A stretch of 60,422 nucleotides of DNA from UBA8687 sp964564655 (GCA_964564655.1 CAZMBO010000004.1:1-60422), one strand, 5' to 3'; shown: positions 17,285 to 26,055, numbered from the stretch's first letter. Numbers and translations: made by a program. Notes: generated from the sequence alone by a model not told the origin.

Positions 17285-19032
17285 TAGGCGCGATCAAGAA
17301 TAAAAACAGGTTCTTTGCTTGAAGGAACATTTAAATGGCGTAATGATTTTTTAGCGATTTCCAGAAACACCGGAGCCGCGACAACCCCGCCCCAATGCAG
17401 CCCCTTCGGATTATCAATCATCACCAAAATCGCCAACTTTGGGGCATGAGCTGGCGCATAACCTATAAATGAAGAAATAAATTCTGTTTTTGAATAGGAC
17501 TGGATTTCTGTAATATATTTCTGCGCGGTTCCTGTTTTACCCGCCACCTCAAAACCCTCTATTGCGGCTTTTTTCCCTGTTCCACTTTCGACAACAAGCT
17601 TTAATATCTCCATCATCTGCTGGCTTGTTTTTTCGGATATTACGCGACGGATTTTCTTTGGTTTATTTTCTTTAATAATTTTTCCATCCCGCATTAATGC
17701 TTTGGTTATATGTGGTTCCATAAGAGTTCCACCATTAGCAATAGCGCTAAGAGCAACCACCATCTGCAAAGGAGTGACAGCTATTTCTTGCCCGAATGAT
17801 ATGGAGGCTAATGAACGTTCACTCCAATTATTTCTTTTTCCCAATAGACCCGAAGACACACCAGGAAGCCGGATATTAGCCTTTTCTCCGAAACCAAATT
17901 TCCGAATATATTCGTAAAAGGAATCTTTACCAAGCTTCTGAGCAATTTTTATGGCGCCAATATTACTGGACTTGGCAATTATCTCCTGCATGCTGAGAGA
18001 ACCAAATTTATGACCAGAAGCTTCACCAATATTTTTTCCGCCAATTTTAAAACTTCCATTTTCGCAGAAGAATTTATCGTGAGGCTGGGCAATGCCCTTG
18101 TCTAAGGCTGCGGCAGCAACAATTGGTTTAAAAATGGACCCCGGCTCATACGAACTTACGACAATATTATTTTTCCGGGTTTCCGGAGCGAATTTATTGT
18201 AGTTATTTGGATTGAATTGCGGCACGTTTGCCATAGCGTAAATTTCACCGGAATTAGGGTCCATAACCACAGCCATTCCAGAATCTGCTTTGTATTTTTC
18301 AACCTGTTTTGTTAAATGGTACTCAGCGATGAATTGAATTACCTCATCCAGAGTGAGCATCAAGTCATAATTGCCGAGATTTGCGCGAGAAAGACTTCCT
18401 AAATTTTGAATATTTCTTCCCCTACCATCTTGTTCTATGGGTTGGGAATAGACTATTCCTTTCAGCTTTTTCTGATATGTTTGCTCTATACCCGCCAGAC
18501 CATAATCGTCGGTCCCAACAAAGCCAATGACATTTGCCGCCAATTCACGTTTTGGGTAAAACCTTTTTTGCTCAGGGCGAAATCGTACCCCTGAAAGGGC
18601 AGATTTCTTAAGATGCATTATTTCATCTGCAGAGGCCTTCCTCTTTATCCACGCAAATTGTTTATTTGAAGATACTTCTTTGTATACACGATCGTAGTTT
18701 TGGCCCAAGGCTGAAGCGAGAACCTTGGAGGTATATTTTCTGTCCCGCACCTCCTGAGGCACGACAAACACAGATTCAACTCTAAGGTTGGTCGCCAATT
18801 CATTGCCATTGCGATCAAAAATAGTTCCCCTGCCTAAATAGGTTTTTAGGTTCCCGTGATGCGGCTGTTTTTCCGATTTCGCTAAGAGGGTTTTGTGTTG
18901 CGCGATTTGCAAATTAGCGAGTCGAGCTATTAGCGAAACCGCGAAAAGTAGTAGCAGGCTGGATACGAAAATCAATCTAACCCTTACTATACTTCTAAAG
19001 GAACTTGATACTGGTTTTTTGTTGTTAGACAT
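17284..19032 (-). CDS. ftsI: Septal penicillin-binding protein (FtsI/PBP3-type transpeptidase)
   Basis: Class B PBP that cross-links septal peptidoglycan with FtsW. One N-terminal membrane anchor (about 18-38) is followed by the dimerisation domain, with GTIFDRNGNELATNL and VIGFVGTDDYGLAGIEQTY. The transpeptidase domain has the SxxK serine in YEPGSIFKPIVAA (about 300), the SxN motif in AKSSNIGAIK and KTGTAQKY (about 502). Length is 582 with no PASTA domains. It sits between ftsL and murE. Confidence 0.96.
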   Translation of the reverse strand: MSNNKKPVSSSFRSIVRVRLIFVSSLLLLFAVSLIARLANLQIAQHKTLLAKSEKQPHHGNLKTYLGRGTIFDRNGNELATNLRVESVFVVPQEVRDRKYTSKVLASALGQNYDRVYKEVSSNKQFAWIKRKASADEIMHLKKSALSGVRFRPEQKRFYPKRELAANVIGFVGTDDYGLAGIEQTYQKKLKGIVYSQPIEQDGRGRNIQNLGSLSRANLGNYDLMLTLDEVIQFIAEYHLTKQVEKYKADSGMAVVMDPNSGEIYAMANVPQFNPNNYNKFAPETRKNNIVVSSYEPGSIFKPIVAAAALDKGIAQPHDKFFCENGSFKIGGKNIGEASGHKFGSLSMQEIIAKSSNIGAIKIAQKLGKDSFYEYIRKFGFGEKANIRLPGVSSGLLGKRNNWSERSLASISFGQEIAVTPLQMVVALSAIANGGTLMEPHITKALMRDGKIIKENKPKKIRRVISEKTSQQMMEILKLVVESGTGKKAAIEGFEVAGKTGTAQKYITEIQSYSKTEFISSFIGYAPAHAPKLAILVMIDNPKGLHWGGVVAAPVFLEIAKKSLRHLNVPSSKEPVFILDRA

Positions 19033-19036
19033 AGCC

Positions 19037-19354
19037 TTACTTTAAAAAAATAGTTGTTACCTGTCCTTTTATTGGCTCGATCATCCCGACTTCATTCTTA
19101 GCAAGTTGTTGAATTCGATATAACGACTGAAGACTTTCTCTTTCCAGGCGTAGAAGATGGTTTTCGTTTGAAAGTTTTTCCCGTTCAGCGATAAGAGCTT
19201 GATAGTCATAAGAAAGCTTTACTTTCTTCACATTCGGCCAGACCAACGCTAATGCCGCCAACATCATTAATACGGAGGCCAAGAAGATCATCTGAAAATC
19301 TTTTTGGGCAATATGAAACCGACCTCGGATTAATTGGCGTGGTTTTTTAAACAT
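19037..19354 (-). CDS. ftsL: FtsL-like division protein
   Basis: A small bitopic protein: basic start, one membrane segment (about residues 20-42, FLASVLMMLAALALVW), then a heptad-like coiled coil containing AEREKLSNENHLLRLERESL and ending near QQLAKNEVGMIEP. This architecture plus the position between rsmH and ftsI identifies FtsL, a family with little sequence conservation. I use ATG 19354 (105 residues); a TTG at 19369 would add five residues. Both overlap the end of rsmH. Confidence 0.88.
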   Translation of the reverse strand: MFKKPRQLIRGRFHIAQKDFQMIFLASVLMMLAALALVWPNVKKVKLSYDYQALIAEREKLSNENHLLRLERESLQSLYRIQQLAKNEVGMIEPIKGQVTTIFLK

Positions 19355-20285
19355 ATACTCTTTCTGCAACCCTTAACTTTGCGCTAACCGATCTGGGGTT
19401 AAATGCGACCTCTTCCTCAGATGGGCAGATGGGGCGACGGGTTAAGATTTTTAAAGTCCGCTTGTTTCCACAAATACAGATTGGAGTTTTGGGCGGACAA
19501 GCGCAGCCTTTTTCCTCTTGTCGAAAAAATGTTTTTACAAGTCGATCTTCCAGCGAATGAAATGAGATTGCTACAATCCGCGCAGAAGTATCCAGAAGGC
19601 TTATTGCATCATTCAAAACTACTTTTATTTGTTCCAGTTCGTTATTTACTGCGATGCGCAATGCCTGGAAAGTTTTTGTCGCAGGATGAATTCTTGAGTA
19701 CTTCGGTGACCTGACCACACCTGAAATGACTTTAGATAAATGAGATGTTGTGATGATAGGCTTTTCTTCTTGTTCTCTGCGGATGGCGCGAACAATTTTT
19801 TTCGCGAATCGCTCTTCACCAAAATTTTTTATAATAGAAATCAATTCCCCATCTTTTAGTTTTTCAAGAAGATTTGCCGCTGTTGTTGTTTGCGAGCTGT
19901 CCATTCTCATGTCAAGCGGCCCATCATTTCTAATGCTGAATCCGCGCTCAGGCGTGTCTAGTTGGGGAGAGGAAACGCCAAAATCGAGCAAAAGCCCATT
20001 AATTTTTGTAACACCGGATTGCCCCGCAAGGTCACGCAGGTTTTCTAGTGAGCCGTGTACAAGCGTTGTCCTATGCTTAAAAGGGCGAAGCCTTTCCTTG
20101 GCCCGATCAACAGCAGACCGATCCCGGTCGATGCCGAGCACTCTGATTTTTGGCCCTGTGTTTTTGAGGATGAATTCTGTGTGCCCCCCATCCCCTAATG
20201 TGCCATCCACGATTACACCCTCCATGTGAATATTCAGATAATGAAGAACTTCATTTTTCATTATCGATTCGTGGTACGTTGGCAT
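19347..20285 (-). CDS. rsmH: 16S rRNA (cytosine(1402)-N(4))-methyltransferase
   Basis: SAM-dependent methyltransferase modifying C1402 in the ribosomal P site. The N-terminal PTYHESIMKNEVLHYL matches the family, followed by SAM motif VDGTLGDGGHTEFIL (about 26-40), LLLDFGVSSPQLDTPERGFS, FQALRIAVNNELEQ and the C-terminal FHSLEDRLVKTFFRQ. The tail carries a cysteine cluster, CACPPKTPICICGNKR, common in this family. The 312-residue length is standard. It follows mraZ. Confidence 0.97.
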   Translation of the reverse strand: MPTYHESIMKNEVLHYLNIHMEGVIVDGTLGDGGHTEFILKNTGPKIRVLGIDRDRSAVDRAKERLRPFKHRTTLVHGSLENLRDLAGQSGVTKINGLLLDFGVSSPQLDTPERGFSIRNDGPLDMRMDSSQTTTAANLLEKLKDGELISIIKNFGEERFAKKIVRAIRREQEEKPIITTSHLSKVISGVVRSPKYSRIHPATKTFQALRIAVNNELEQIKVVLNDAISLLDTSARIVAISFHSLEDRLVKTFFRQEEKGCACPPKTPICICGNKRTLKILTRRPICPSEEEVAFNPRSVSAKLRVAERVYV

Positions 20286-20350
20286 AATTTATTCGAAACG
20301 ATCCTTTGGCTACTGGATGCCAGATAAGCTCTTCCGAAAGCCTCGTTTTT

Positions 20351-20740
20351 TTATTCTCCTCCCTGCCTGCTCCATCTTTCGGGAGACCAGATTTCAAAGG
20401 TTTTTGACATTCCTACGAGCACAGCTTCTTTTTTGAGTCCGGCAATATCTCTCAAGCTCAGAGGCAATAAAATTTTTCCAGACTTCATTTCACAATCCGT
20501 GGCACGTGAATAAAATTCTCGTAATCGGGTACGGTCTTCTTTATTGAACGCATTCAGAGTGCTTAATTTTTCTTCGTTTTCAGCCCATTCTTTTTGGGGA
20601 AATACAACGAGAAAAGGTTCCATGGCACATACCACCAACTGCGGGCCAGACTGTTCTATTGTTCCGCGAAATTTTGCGGGGATATTAAAGCGGCCTTTTT
20701 CATCCAAGCTGATGTTGTAGGTACCTAAAAAGCTGTTCAT
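20351..20740 (-). CDS. mraZ: Transcriptional regulator MraZ
   Basis: First gene of the dcw cluster. The 129-residue protein has two AbrB/SpoVT-like swapped-hairpin halves, the first with LGTYNISLDEKGRFNIPAKF and the second with DCEMKSGKILLPLSLRDIA followed by VLVGMSKTFEIW. MraZ proteins form ring oligomers and bind repeats in front of their own operon; repressor and activator roles are both known. A promoter and repeats fitting this lie at 20761-20833. Confidence 0.96.
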   Translation of the reverse strand: MNSFLGTYNISLDEKGRFNIPAKFRGTIEQSGPQLVVCAMEPFLVVFPQKEWAENEEKLSTLNAFNKEDRTRLREFYSRATDCEMKSGKILLPLSLRDIAGLKKEAVLVGMSKTFEIWSPERWSRQGGE

Positions 20741-20760
20741 TGACTCTTCCTATAGGTTTG

Positions 20761-20803
20761 TCAAAAAATGACATAAAATTACATTTTAAGACACTTTAGA
20801 ACA
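20761..20803 (-). promoter_or_regulatory. Candidate MraZ operator repeats
   Basis: Between the -10 box and mraZ, the transcribed strand shows TGT-started units at roughly 10-11 base spacing: GTGTTCTAAA, GTGTCTTAAAA, TGTAATTTTA, TGTCATTTTTT. One contains AAAGTGT (20791-20797, reverse strand), which matches the AAAGTG[T/G] site reported for mycoplasmal MraZ. It does not match the TGGG-type repeats of enterobacteria. Operator function is inferred. Confidence 0.5.
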
Positions 20804-20805
20804 CA

Positions 20806-20833
20806 ATCCTATCATAACCCAACAAACTGTCAA
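20806..20833 (-). promoter_or_regulatory. Sigma70-type promoter for mraZ/dcw cluster
   Basis: On the minus strand, TTGACA (20828-20833), a 16 bp spacer and TAGGAT (20806-20811). It lies about 65 bp upstream of the mraZ start and is the only good promoter I see for the cluster. Confidence 0.7.
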
Positions 20834-20939
20834 CCTAAAATGCAGCAAAAGTGTTTAATTTTCAGATAGGAAAAATCGTTTAAACTTATATTAAAACAGG
20901 GTTTTCTCAAGTGAGGTATAGTTTTAGCTAGGGGTTTTT

Positions 20940-20951
20940 ATGGGAATTTCA
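20940..20951 (+). other. Possible start of a small ORF lost in assembly gap
   Basis: AGGGG followed five bases later by ATGGGAATTTCA runs into the N gap. Only four codons are visible and nothing coding is evident after the gap, where a TAA comes first in one frame. Weakly supported. Confidence 0.15.
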
Positions 20952-21051
20952 NNNNNNNNNNNNNNNNNNNNNNNNNNNNNNNNNNNNNNNNNNNNNNNNN
21001 NNNNNNNNNNNNNNNNNNNNNNNNNNNNNNNNNNNNNNNNNNNNNNNNNNN
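20952..21051. other. Assembly gap (100 N)
   Basis: Exactly 100 N, the convention for a scaffold gap of unknown length. It lies in the spacer between the divergent mraZ and ccmE transcription units. The flanks (20834-20951 and 21052-21111) hold no ORF I can support. Confidence 0.95.
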
Positions 21052-21111
21052 TAAGCTGAGAGTTTTCGACAAGAAACAGCTGATACCGCTTTCGATTTCA
21101 ATGGATTTGCT

Positions 21112-21141
21112 TTGACAAGCCTAAATTCCTGATGCTACTAT
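21112..21141 (+). promoter_or_regulatory. Sigma70-type promoter for ccm operon
   Basis: TTGACA (21112-21117), an 18 bp spacer and TACTAT (21136-21141), about 57 bp upstream of the chosen ccmE start. All downstream ccm genes are closely packed, so this could serve the whole set. Confidence 0.6.
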
Positions 21142-21198
21142 AAAAAAAGCCTTAAATGATTACGAATATTACCTTTCCCCAAAGGATTGCAATCTATT

Positions 21199-21687
21199 AT
21201 GAAGCAGAAAAAAGTAAGATTTTTAGTGGGAAGCTTGTTGATCGTTGGTGCGATTGGATATTTAATTACTATGGGGATAAGCAATACCTCACAGTATTTT
21301 TTCACCGTTGATGAATTGCTCAGCCAGAAAGTTTCCTATACTGGATCCGGGTTAAAAGTTAAAGGTAATGTGGTAAATGGCTCCATTCAAAGGGACCCTA
21401 ATGATTATTTAAATGTGATGTTTTCAATTGAGGAAAAGGAATCCTCGCTAAAGGTAGCCTATCAAGGGGTAACGCCTGACATGTTTGCCGATGGCCGGGA
21501 AGTGGTTGTGGAAGGGACATTGGGGGAAGACGGTGTCTTTCACGCCAACACTTTGTTGACTAGTTGCCCCTCAAAATATGAGGCAGAAAAAGAGGCGGGC
21601 AAAATGCATCCTGGAACCTTGAGTACCGATAAATATAAGGAGCCCGGCCTGAACAAAGCCGATGCCTTACCAAAGACAACCATTTGA
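21199..21687 (+). CDS. ccmE: Cytochrome c maturation heme chaperone CcmE, Cys (CxxxY) type
   Basis: Periplasm-facing, membrane-anchored heme chaperone of System I. An N-terminal anchor (about residues 7-25) is followed by the OB-fold beta-barrel: FFTVDELLSQ, LKVKGNVVNGSI, VAYQGVTPDMFADGREVVVEG. The covalent heme site, normally His in an HxxxY motif, is here Cys in CPSKYEAE (about residue 121). That is the CxxxY variant known from Desulfovibrio and archaea. I start at ATG 21199 (162 residues); a TTG at 21187 abuts AAAGGA too closely to be used well. First gene of the ccm set. Confidence 0.93.
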   Translation: MKQKKVRFLVGSLLIVGAIGYLITMGISNTSQYFFTVDELLSQKVSYTGSGLKVKGNVVNGSIQRDPNDYLNVMFSIEEKESSLKVAYQGVTPDMFADGREVVVEGTLGEDGVFHANTLLTSCPSKYEAEKEAGKMHPGTLSTDKYKEPGLNKADALPKTTI

Positions 21688-21754
21688 CCTTCCCTTAAAT
21701 TTCTAGATAAGCTAGTCCCTTAAGCTAAGGGGCAATCGGCTACTATTTTTTCTC

Positions 21755-23766
21755 ATGAATGATATTGGTGAGTTTACATTACTTGTAGCATTGGCAACCG
21801 CTATTTACGGTTGTGTCGCATATGTTATGGCTGCGCGCGGAAACCGGGTAGACCTTTACTTGAGTGCGGACAAGACTCCTTTGATCGTCTGGGGCTGTGT
21901 GATGATCTCCTCTATTTGTTTGTGGAGAGCATTTCTGGTCAACGATTTTAGTCTCCAGTATGTATGGGCTTATTCTAATATTGAGCTTGATACATTTTAT
22001 AAAATCGCTTCTTTCTGGGGAGGGCAGAAAGGGTCCCTTTTGTTTTGGACCTTACTTCTCAGCACTTACACGGTGGTAGTTCACTTTCAGAACCGCAAAA
22101 AAAATCTTAGAGTTGTTCCTTATGCGATGGCCGTGTTGCTGGTAATAATTATATTTTTTCTTTTCCTGATTAATTTTTCTACCAACCCATTTGAACGCAT
22201 CCCATTGCCCCCTGAAGATGGCCGCGGTTTGAATCCACTTTTGCAGAATTACTGGATGGTTATTCACCCGCCAACCCTATACTTGGGTTATGTTGGATTC
22301 ACAGTTCCTTTTGCATTTGCGGTAGCAGCATTGATCAGTAAGAATTTAGATGACGGTTGGATCCGAGTGACAAGAAAGTGGACACTGATTTCCTGGTTTT
22401 TTCTTTGCATGGGAAATCTGTTTGGTGCTTCATGGGCATATGTCGAGCTTGGTTGGGGAGGTTATTGGGCTTGGGATCCTGTGGAAAACGCTGCTTTTAT
22501 GCCACTTTTGATAGCAACCGCATTTTTGCATTCCATAATGATCCAAGAAAAAAAAGATATGATGAAAGTTTGGAATATGTCTTTNNNNNNNNNNNNNNNN
22601 NNNNNNNNNNNNNNNNNNNNNNNNNNNNNNNNNNNNNNNNNNNNNNNNNNNNNNNNNNNNNNNNNNNNNNNNNNNNNNNNNNNNTTCTGGCATTTCTTTT
22701 CGTTATTCTTTTTGCTTGTATGGCGTTAATAATTGTTCGCCTTCCCCTGTTAAAAAGCGAGAATCAGCTAGACTCATTTTTATCGCGTGAGAGCAGCTTT
22801 CTTTTTAACAATTTGCTTTTGCTGGGAATTGCTTTTGCAACATTCTGGGGAACCATTTTCCCGATTATTTCAGAAGCAGTTCGCGGAATAAAAATTACCG
22901 TAGGACCGCCTTTTTATAACCAGGTCAATGTTCCAATCGGTCTCGCACTTTTGGCGCTCGTCGGTATTGGGCCGGTCATCGCTTGGCGTCGGGCCACCCT
23001 ATCTAACTTGAAAAAAAATTTCTTATGGCCTTTAGCGGCTGCTTTTATAACTGCTATAGCATTACTGCCAGTTATTCCTTTGGGGAGCCGGGTTGAAAAC
23101 TACACCTACCTTGCATTTGTCCTTTGTGTTTTTGTGATGACCTGTATCCTTATTGAATTTTCCAAAGGAACAACTTCTAGAATGAGATTACATGAAGAAT
23201 CGATGTTAGGAGCGTTAACAACGGTTACTTGGCGCAATAAAAGGCGCTACGGGGGTTATATTGTTCATATCGGCGTTGTTCTGATTTTTGCGGGTATCGC
23301 AGGATCACAGGCATATGGAACCCATATTGAAAAACACCTCAAGCCCGGGGAAACATTTAAAATTAGAGGATATGATATAACTTATCAAAAACTAGTTGCA
23401 GTAGAAGCTACCAGTGTTAAAACCCGGATCATTGCCCAACTTCAGGTTGAAAGAAACGGTAGCCATTACTGGACGGCGCGCCCCGAAAAAGAATTTTATA
23501 AAGGACAGAATCAACCTGTGTCCGAGGTGGATGTGCTTTCAACCTGGAAAGAAGATTTGTACATGATCCTTGCAGATTTTAGGGAAGACGAGTCCGCTAC
23601 CATTAAGGTTTATGTGAACCCCATGGTGAGCTGGATGTGGACAGGTGGCTGGATCATCGCATTTGGTACGATGATATCCATGTGGCCTGATCGATTGGAG
23701 CAAAGGCGCCGTTTGGAACGTTTTCGCAAGGAAGAGTCTTTATTTCCTTCCCCAGCGCAGGAGTAA
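21755..23766 (+). CDS. ccmF: Cytochrome c heme lyase CcmF (interrupted by assembly gap)
   Basis: Large polytopic protein that ligates heme to apocytochrome. Before the gap there are 276 codons, including the tryptophan-rich heme motif WGGYWAWDPVENAAFMP (about 230-246) and the conserved VIHPPTLYLGYVGF. After it about 360 codons run from LAFLFVILFACMALII to the end, including the periplasmic HIGVVLIFAGIAGSQAYG. The 100 N at 22585-22684 remove about 35 residues, where the family has its GTFLTRSGVLSSVHAF-type segment with a heme-axial His. The two halves are in one frame only if the true gap is 2 modulo 3 (for example 104 bases). I see no sign of a pseudogene. Confidence 0.93.
22585..22684. other. 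Assembly gap (100 N) inside ccmF
   Basis: Exactly 100 N. Homology and reading frame suggest the real missing sequence is close to this length, about 104-107 bases, so the join is probably correct. Confidence 0.95.
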
Positions 23767-23769
23767 AAA

Positions 23770-24252
23770 TTGAACTTATTAAAGATCATATTTAGCATTT
23801 TTATAGTAGCAGGGTTTATTGCCAGTGCTCCTGTCGTTACAAATGCTGGTTCGCTCCTGCAAGATTTAGAAAATGCACTGATGTGCAAGTGCGATGATAA
23901 ATGCGGAAAAGTACTTGTAAACTGCACCTGCTCTACCTCAGACAAAACTCGGGCAAAATTTTCCAAAATGTTAGACTCCGGTCTGACTGTTGAACAAATT
24001 ATTAAATCTCAGGTGGATGAATATGGCGAAACAGTTTTGTCTGCTCCGACAAAATTTGGGTTTAACCTGACAGCTTGGGTGATGCCATTTATGGCTCTCA
24101 TTGCGGGAGGAGTCGGCATTCGAAAAATTCTTTATACTTGGGTTGGGAAAAACCAGCCGGAAAATGCTCAGGGCAAACCTGAAGAAAAACCTGCAACACC
24201 TGGAAAATACTCCAAACGATTGCAAGATGAATTAGATGGGATCGAGTTATAG
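23770..24252 (+). CDS. ccmH: CcmH-family cytochrome c maturation thiol protein
   Basis: Membrane-anchored oxidoreductase that reduces or presents the apocytochrome CXXCH thiols. It has a signal-like N-terminus (to about residue 26, ending TNAGS), then a cysteine-rich segment LMCKCDDKCGKVLVNCTC with Cys at about 39, 41, 45, 52 and 54. A membrane segment follows (about 91-113), then a charged Pro/Lys tail. The cysteine pattern differs from the classical LRCxxC of proteobacterial CcmH and resembles the CxC variant of other phyla. The start is TTG 23770, three bases after ccmF. Confidence 0.85.
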   Translation: MNLLKIIFSIFIVAGFIASAPVVTNAGSLLQDLENALMCKCDDKCGKVLVNCTCSTSDKTRAKFSKMLDSGLTVEQIIKSQVDEYGETVLSAPTKFGFNLTAWVMPFMALIAGGVGIRKILYTWVGKNQPENAQGKPEEKPATPGKYSKRLQDELDGIEL

Positions 24253-24254
24253 GA

Positions 24255-24575
24255 ATGGGATTTGTCCACTTCTTAGAGTTGCTTTTCATTGTGGTTGTCC
24301 TGCTTCTTGTTGGAATACCTTTGTTTGGCAAACTGCAGTTTAAAAAGCTAGTGGAAACTGTCGATCCCGATAATGATGAATATAAACATCTACTAGTGCG
24401 GAAAGAGGAAACCCTCATTTCAATCAAGGAACTTGAGTGTGATCTAGACACTGAAAAGATTTCAGACTCTGATTATCAGGAACTTCGAAAAAAACTAGAA
24501 GTAGAAGCCAACGAGATAATCGAACGATTGGATTGGTTAGAGCAAAATCGAAAAAAAACTAAGTCCACTAGATGA
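24255..24575 (+). CDS. Short CcmI-like membrane protein
   Basis: A 106-residue protein with one N-terminal membrane segment (about 5-25) and a charged helical remainder containing EETLISIKELECDLDTEKIS and DYQELRKKLEVEA. This matches the N-terminal anchor and helix of CcmI (first domain), but the TPR domain that binds apocytochrome tails is absent. It begins two bases after the ccmH stop and precedes ccmA, supporting a cytochrome maturation role. Assignment rests on context and this short similarity. Confidence 0.65.
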   Translation: MGFVHFLELLFIVVVLLLVGIPLFGKLQFKKLVETVDPDNDEYKHLLVRKEETLISIKELECDLDTEKISDSDYQELRKKLEVEANEIIERLDWLEQNRKKTKSTR

Positions 24576-24599
24576 TCTCCCCCCTTTCAGGTCAGTTAA

Positions 24600-25349
24600 A
24601 TGGAACCCTATGAAAACGCAATGGAGGTTCGAAATTTGCGAAAAGCCTTTGGTGTATTAAGGGCTGTCGATGGAATTGATTTTGATTTGAAGCGAGGAGA
24701 GTTCTTAACCGTTTTCGGTCCTAACGGTGCAGGAAAAACCACTTTGATAAAAATCCTTTCCGGTTTGACGCAACCCTCCTCTGGGTCAGCAAGGGTGGCC
24801 GGATTCGATGTCGCTGAAGGAAACCCGGGAATGCGTAAAGAGATAGGGGTGATCTCCCATGCTACTGCCTTGTATGCCGATTTGACTCCACTGGAAAATT
24901 TGATGTTTTTTGCACGAATGCACGGTCTTGCCCAACCCGAGGACCAAGCCTTGAAGGTTATTGATGAAGTTGGGTTGACCCAGAGAAGAAACGACCGGGT
25001 TAGAACTTTTTCTCGGGGTATGCTTCAACGTCTATCCATTGCCAGGGCCATCCTTCATGACCCCAAAATTTTATTTTTAGATGAACCTTTTACAGGCCTA
25101 GACCTCCATGCCTCCAATATTTTGAAGGAACATCTGCAAAGGTTGCATGACCGCCGTCGAACTATTTTAATGACCACTCACGATATTTCCTGCGGTTTGG
25201 AGATGTGTGACAAGGTTGCGTTACAGGTGCAGGGGAGGTTTGCGTTTCTAGAAAATATTGGAAATGTCGAAAGGGATCAATTTGAAGCTATGTATTTTGA
25301 TGCGGTCCGTGACAACCAATTCATAATGGAAATTGGTGCTAAAGGATAA
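24600..25349 (+). CDS. ccmA: Heme exporter ABC ATPase CcmA
   Basis: ATPase of the CcmABCD complex that releases holo-CcmE. Walker A FGPNGAGKTTLIKIL (about 38-52), signature FSRGMLQRLSIARAIL (about 138-153), Walker B ILFLDEPFTGLDLHAS and the switch His in MTTHDIS are all intact. Length 249 is slightly longer than typical because of a C-terminal extension. ATG 24600 is used; an in-frame ATG at 24621 follows closely. It precedes ccmB directly. Confidence 0.93.
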   Translation: MEPYENAMEVRNLRKAFGVLRAVDGIDFDLKRGEFLTVFGPNGAGKTTLIKILSGLTQPSSGSARVAGFDVAEGNPGMRKEIGVISHATALYADLTPLENLMFFARMHGLAQPEDQALKVIDEVGLTQRRNDRVRTFSRGMLQRLSIARAILHDPKILFLDEPFTGLDLHASNILKEHLQRLHDRRRTILMTTHDISCGLEMCDKVALQVQGRFAFLENIGNVERDQFEAMYFDAVRDNQFIMEIGAKG

Positions 25350-25370
25350 AAATTTTTTAAATATTCGTAT

Positions 25371-26051
25371 ATGAACTTATACCTCAATCAGATTGGTGCA
25401 ATTATCTGGAAAGACTTTGTTACTGAGTTGAAGACTCGAGAATTGCTCAGTTCCATGTTCATTTTTGCATTGTTAGTGATCTTGATTTTTATCTTTTCCA
25501 TAAACTTGAGTATTGTAAAAGCCAGTGAGGTGGGTCCTGGGATTTTGTGGGTGGCATTTTTATTTGCGGGAACGATTGGGTTGAACCGTTCATTCATGTT
25601 GGAAAAAGAAAACGGTTGTCTGATGGGCTTGATGCTGGTCCCGGCAGATAGAACAACGATCTATTTTGGGAAATTGATCAGCAACTTTATATTTTTGTCG
25701 ATCATGGAGCTTTTTATTCTCCCTCTTTTTATGGTGTTTTTTGATATCGATCTTTTGTCGCATCTCGGTCCACTTTTGATAGTGGTATTTTTAGGAACGT
25801 TAGGGTTTTGTGCCTTGGGGACACTCTTGTCGTCTCTTTCATCCAATCTTAAAACGCGCGAAATTATGTTGCCTATTCTACTTTACCCACTACTGATTCC
25901 CATCGTAATAGGGGTGGTGAGGATGACCGGTCAACTTCTTGATGGAATACCGCTTCTTGATATGATGAAGTGGATTGGTTTGACGGCTTCCTTTGATATC
26001 ATTTATATTGGGGTTTCCATAATGACGATAGACCATATATTGGAGGAATGA
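25371..26051 (+). CDS. ccmB: Heme exporter ABC permease CcmB
   Basis: Six-segment membrane partner of CcmA, 226 residues. Family marks include IIWKDFVTELKTRELLSSM near the start, FAGTIGLNRSFMLEKENGCL (about 65-84), GTLGFCALGTLLSSLSSNLK and LPILLYPLLIPIVIG (about 167-181). The stop codon is followed within five bases by ccmD, and GGAGG near the end of ccmB serves as the ccmD ribosome binding site. Confidence 0.93.
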   Translation: MNLYLNQIGAIIWKDFVTELKTRELLSSMFIFALLVILIFIFSINLSIVKASEVGPGILWVAFLFAGTIGLNRSFMLEKENGCLMGLMLVPADRTTIYFGKLISNFIFLSIMELFILPLFMVFFDIDLLSHLGPLLIVVFLGTLGFCALGTLLSSLSSNLKTREIMLPILLYPLLIPIVIGVVRMTGQLLDGIPLLDMMKWIGLTASFDIIYIGVSIMTIDHILEE

Positions 26052-26055
26052 TTGA

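Noticed and set aside
22357..22684. Upstream part of the frame that encodes the C-terminal half of ccmF
   Set aside because: It only exists because the 100 N placeholder shifts frame; the true CcmF N-terminal half is in the other frame.
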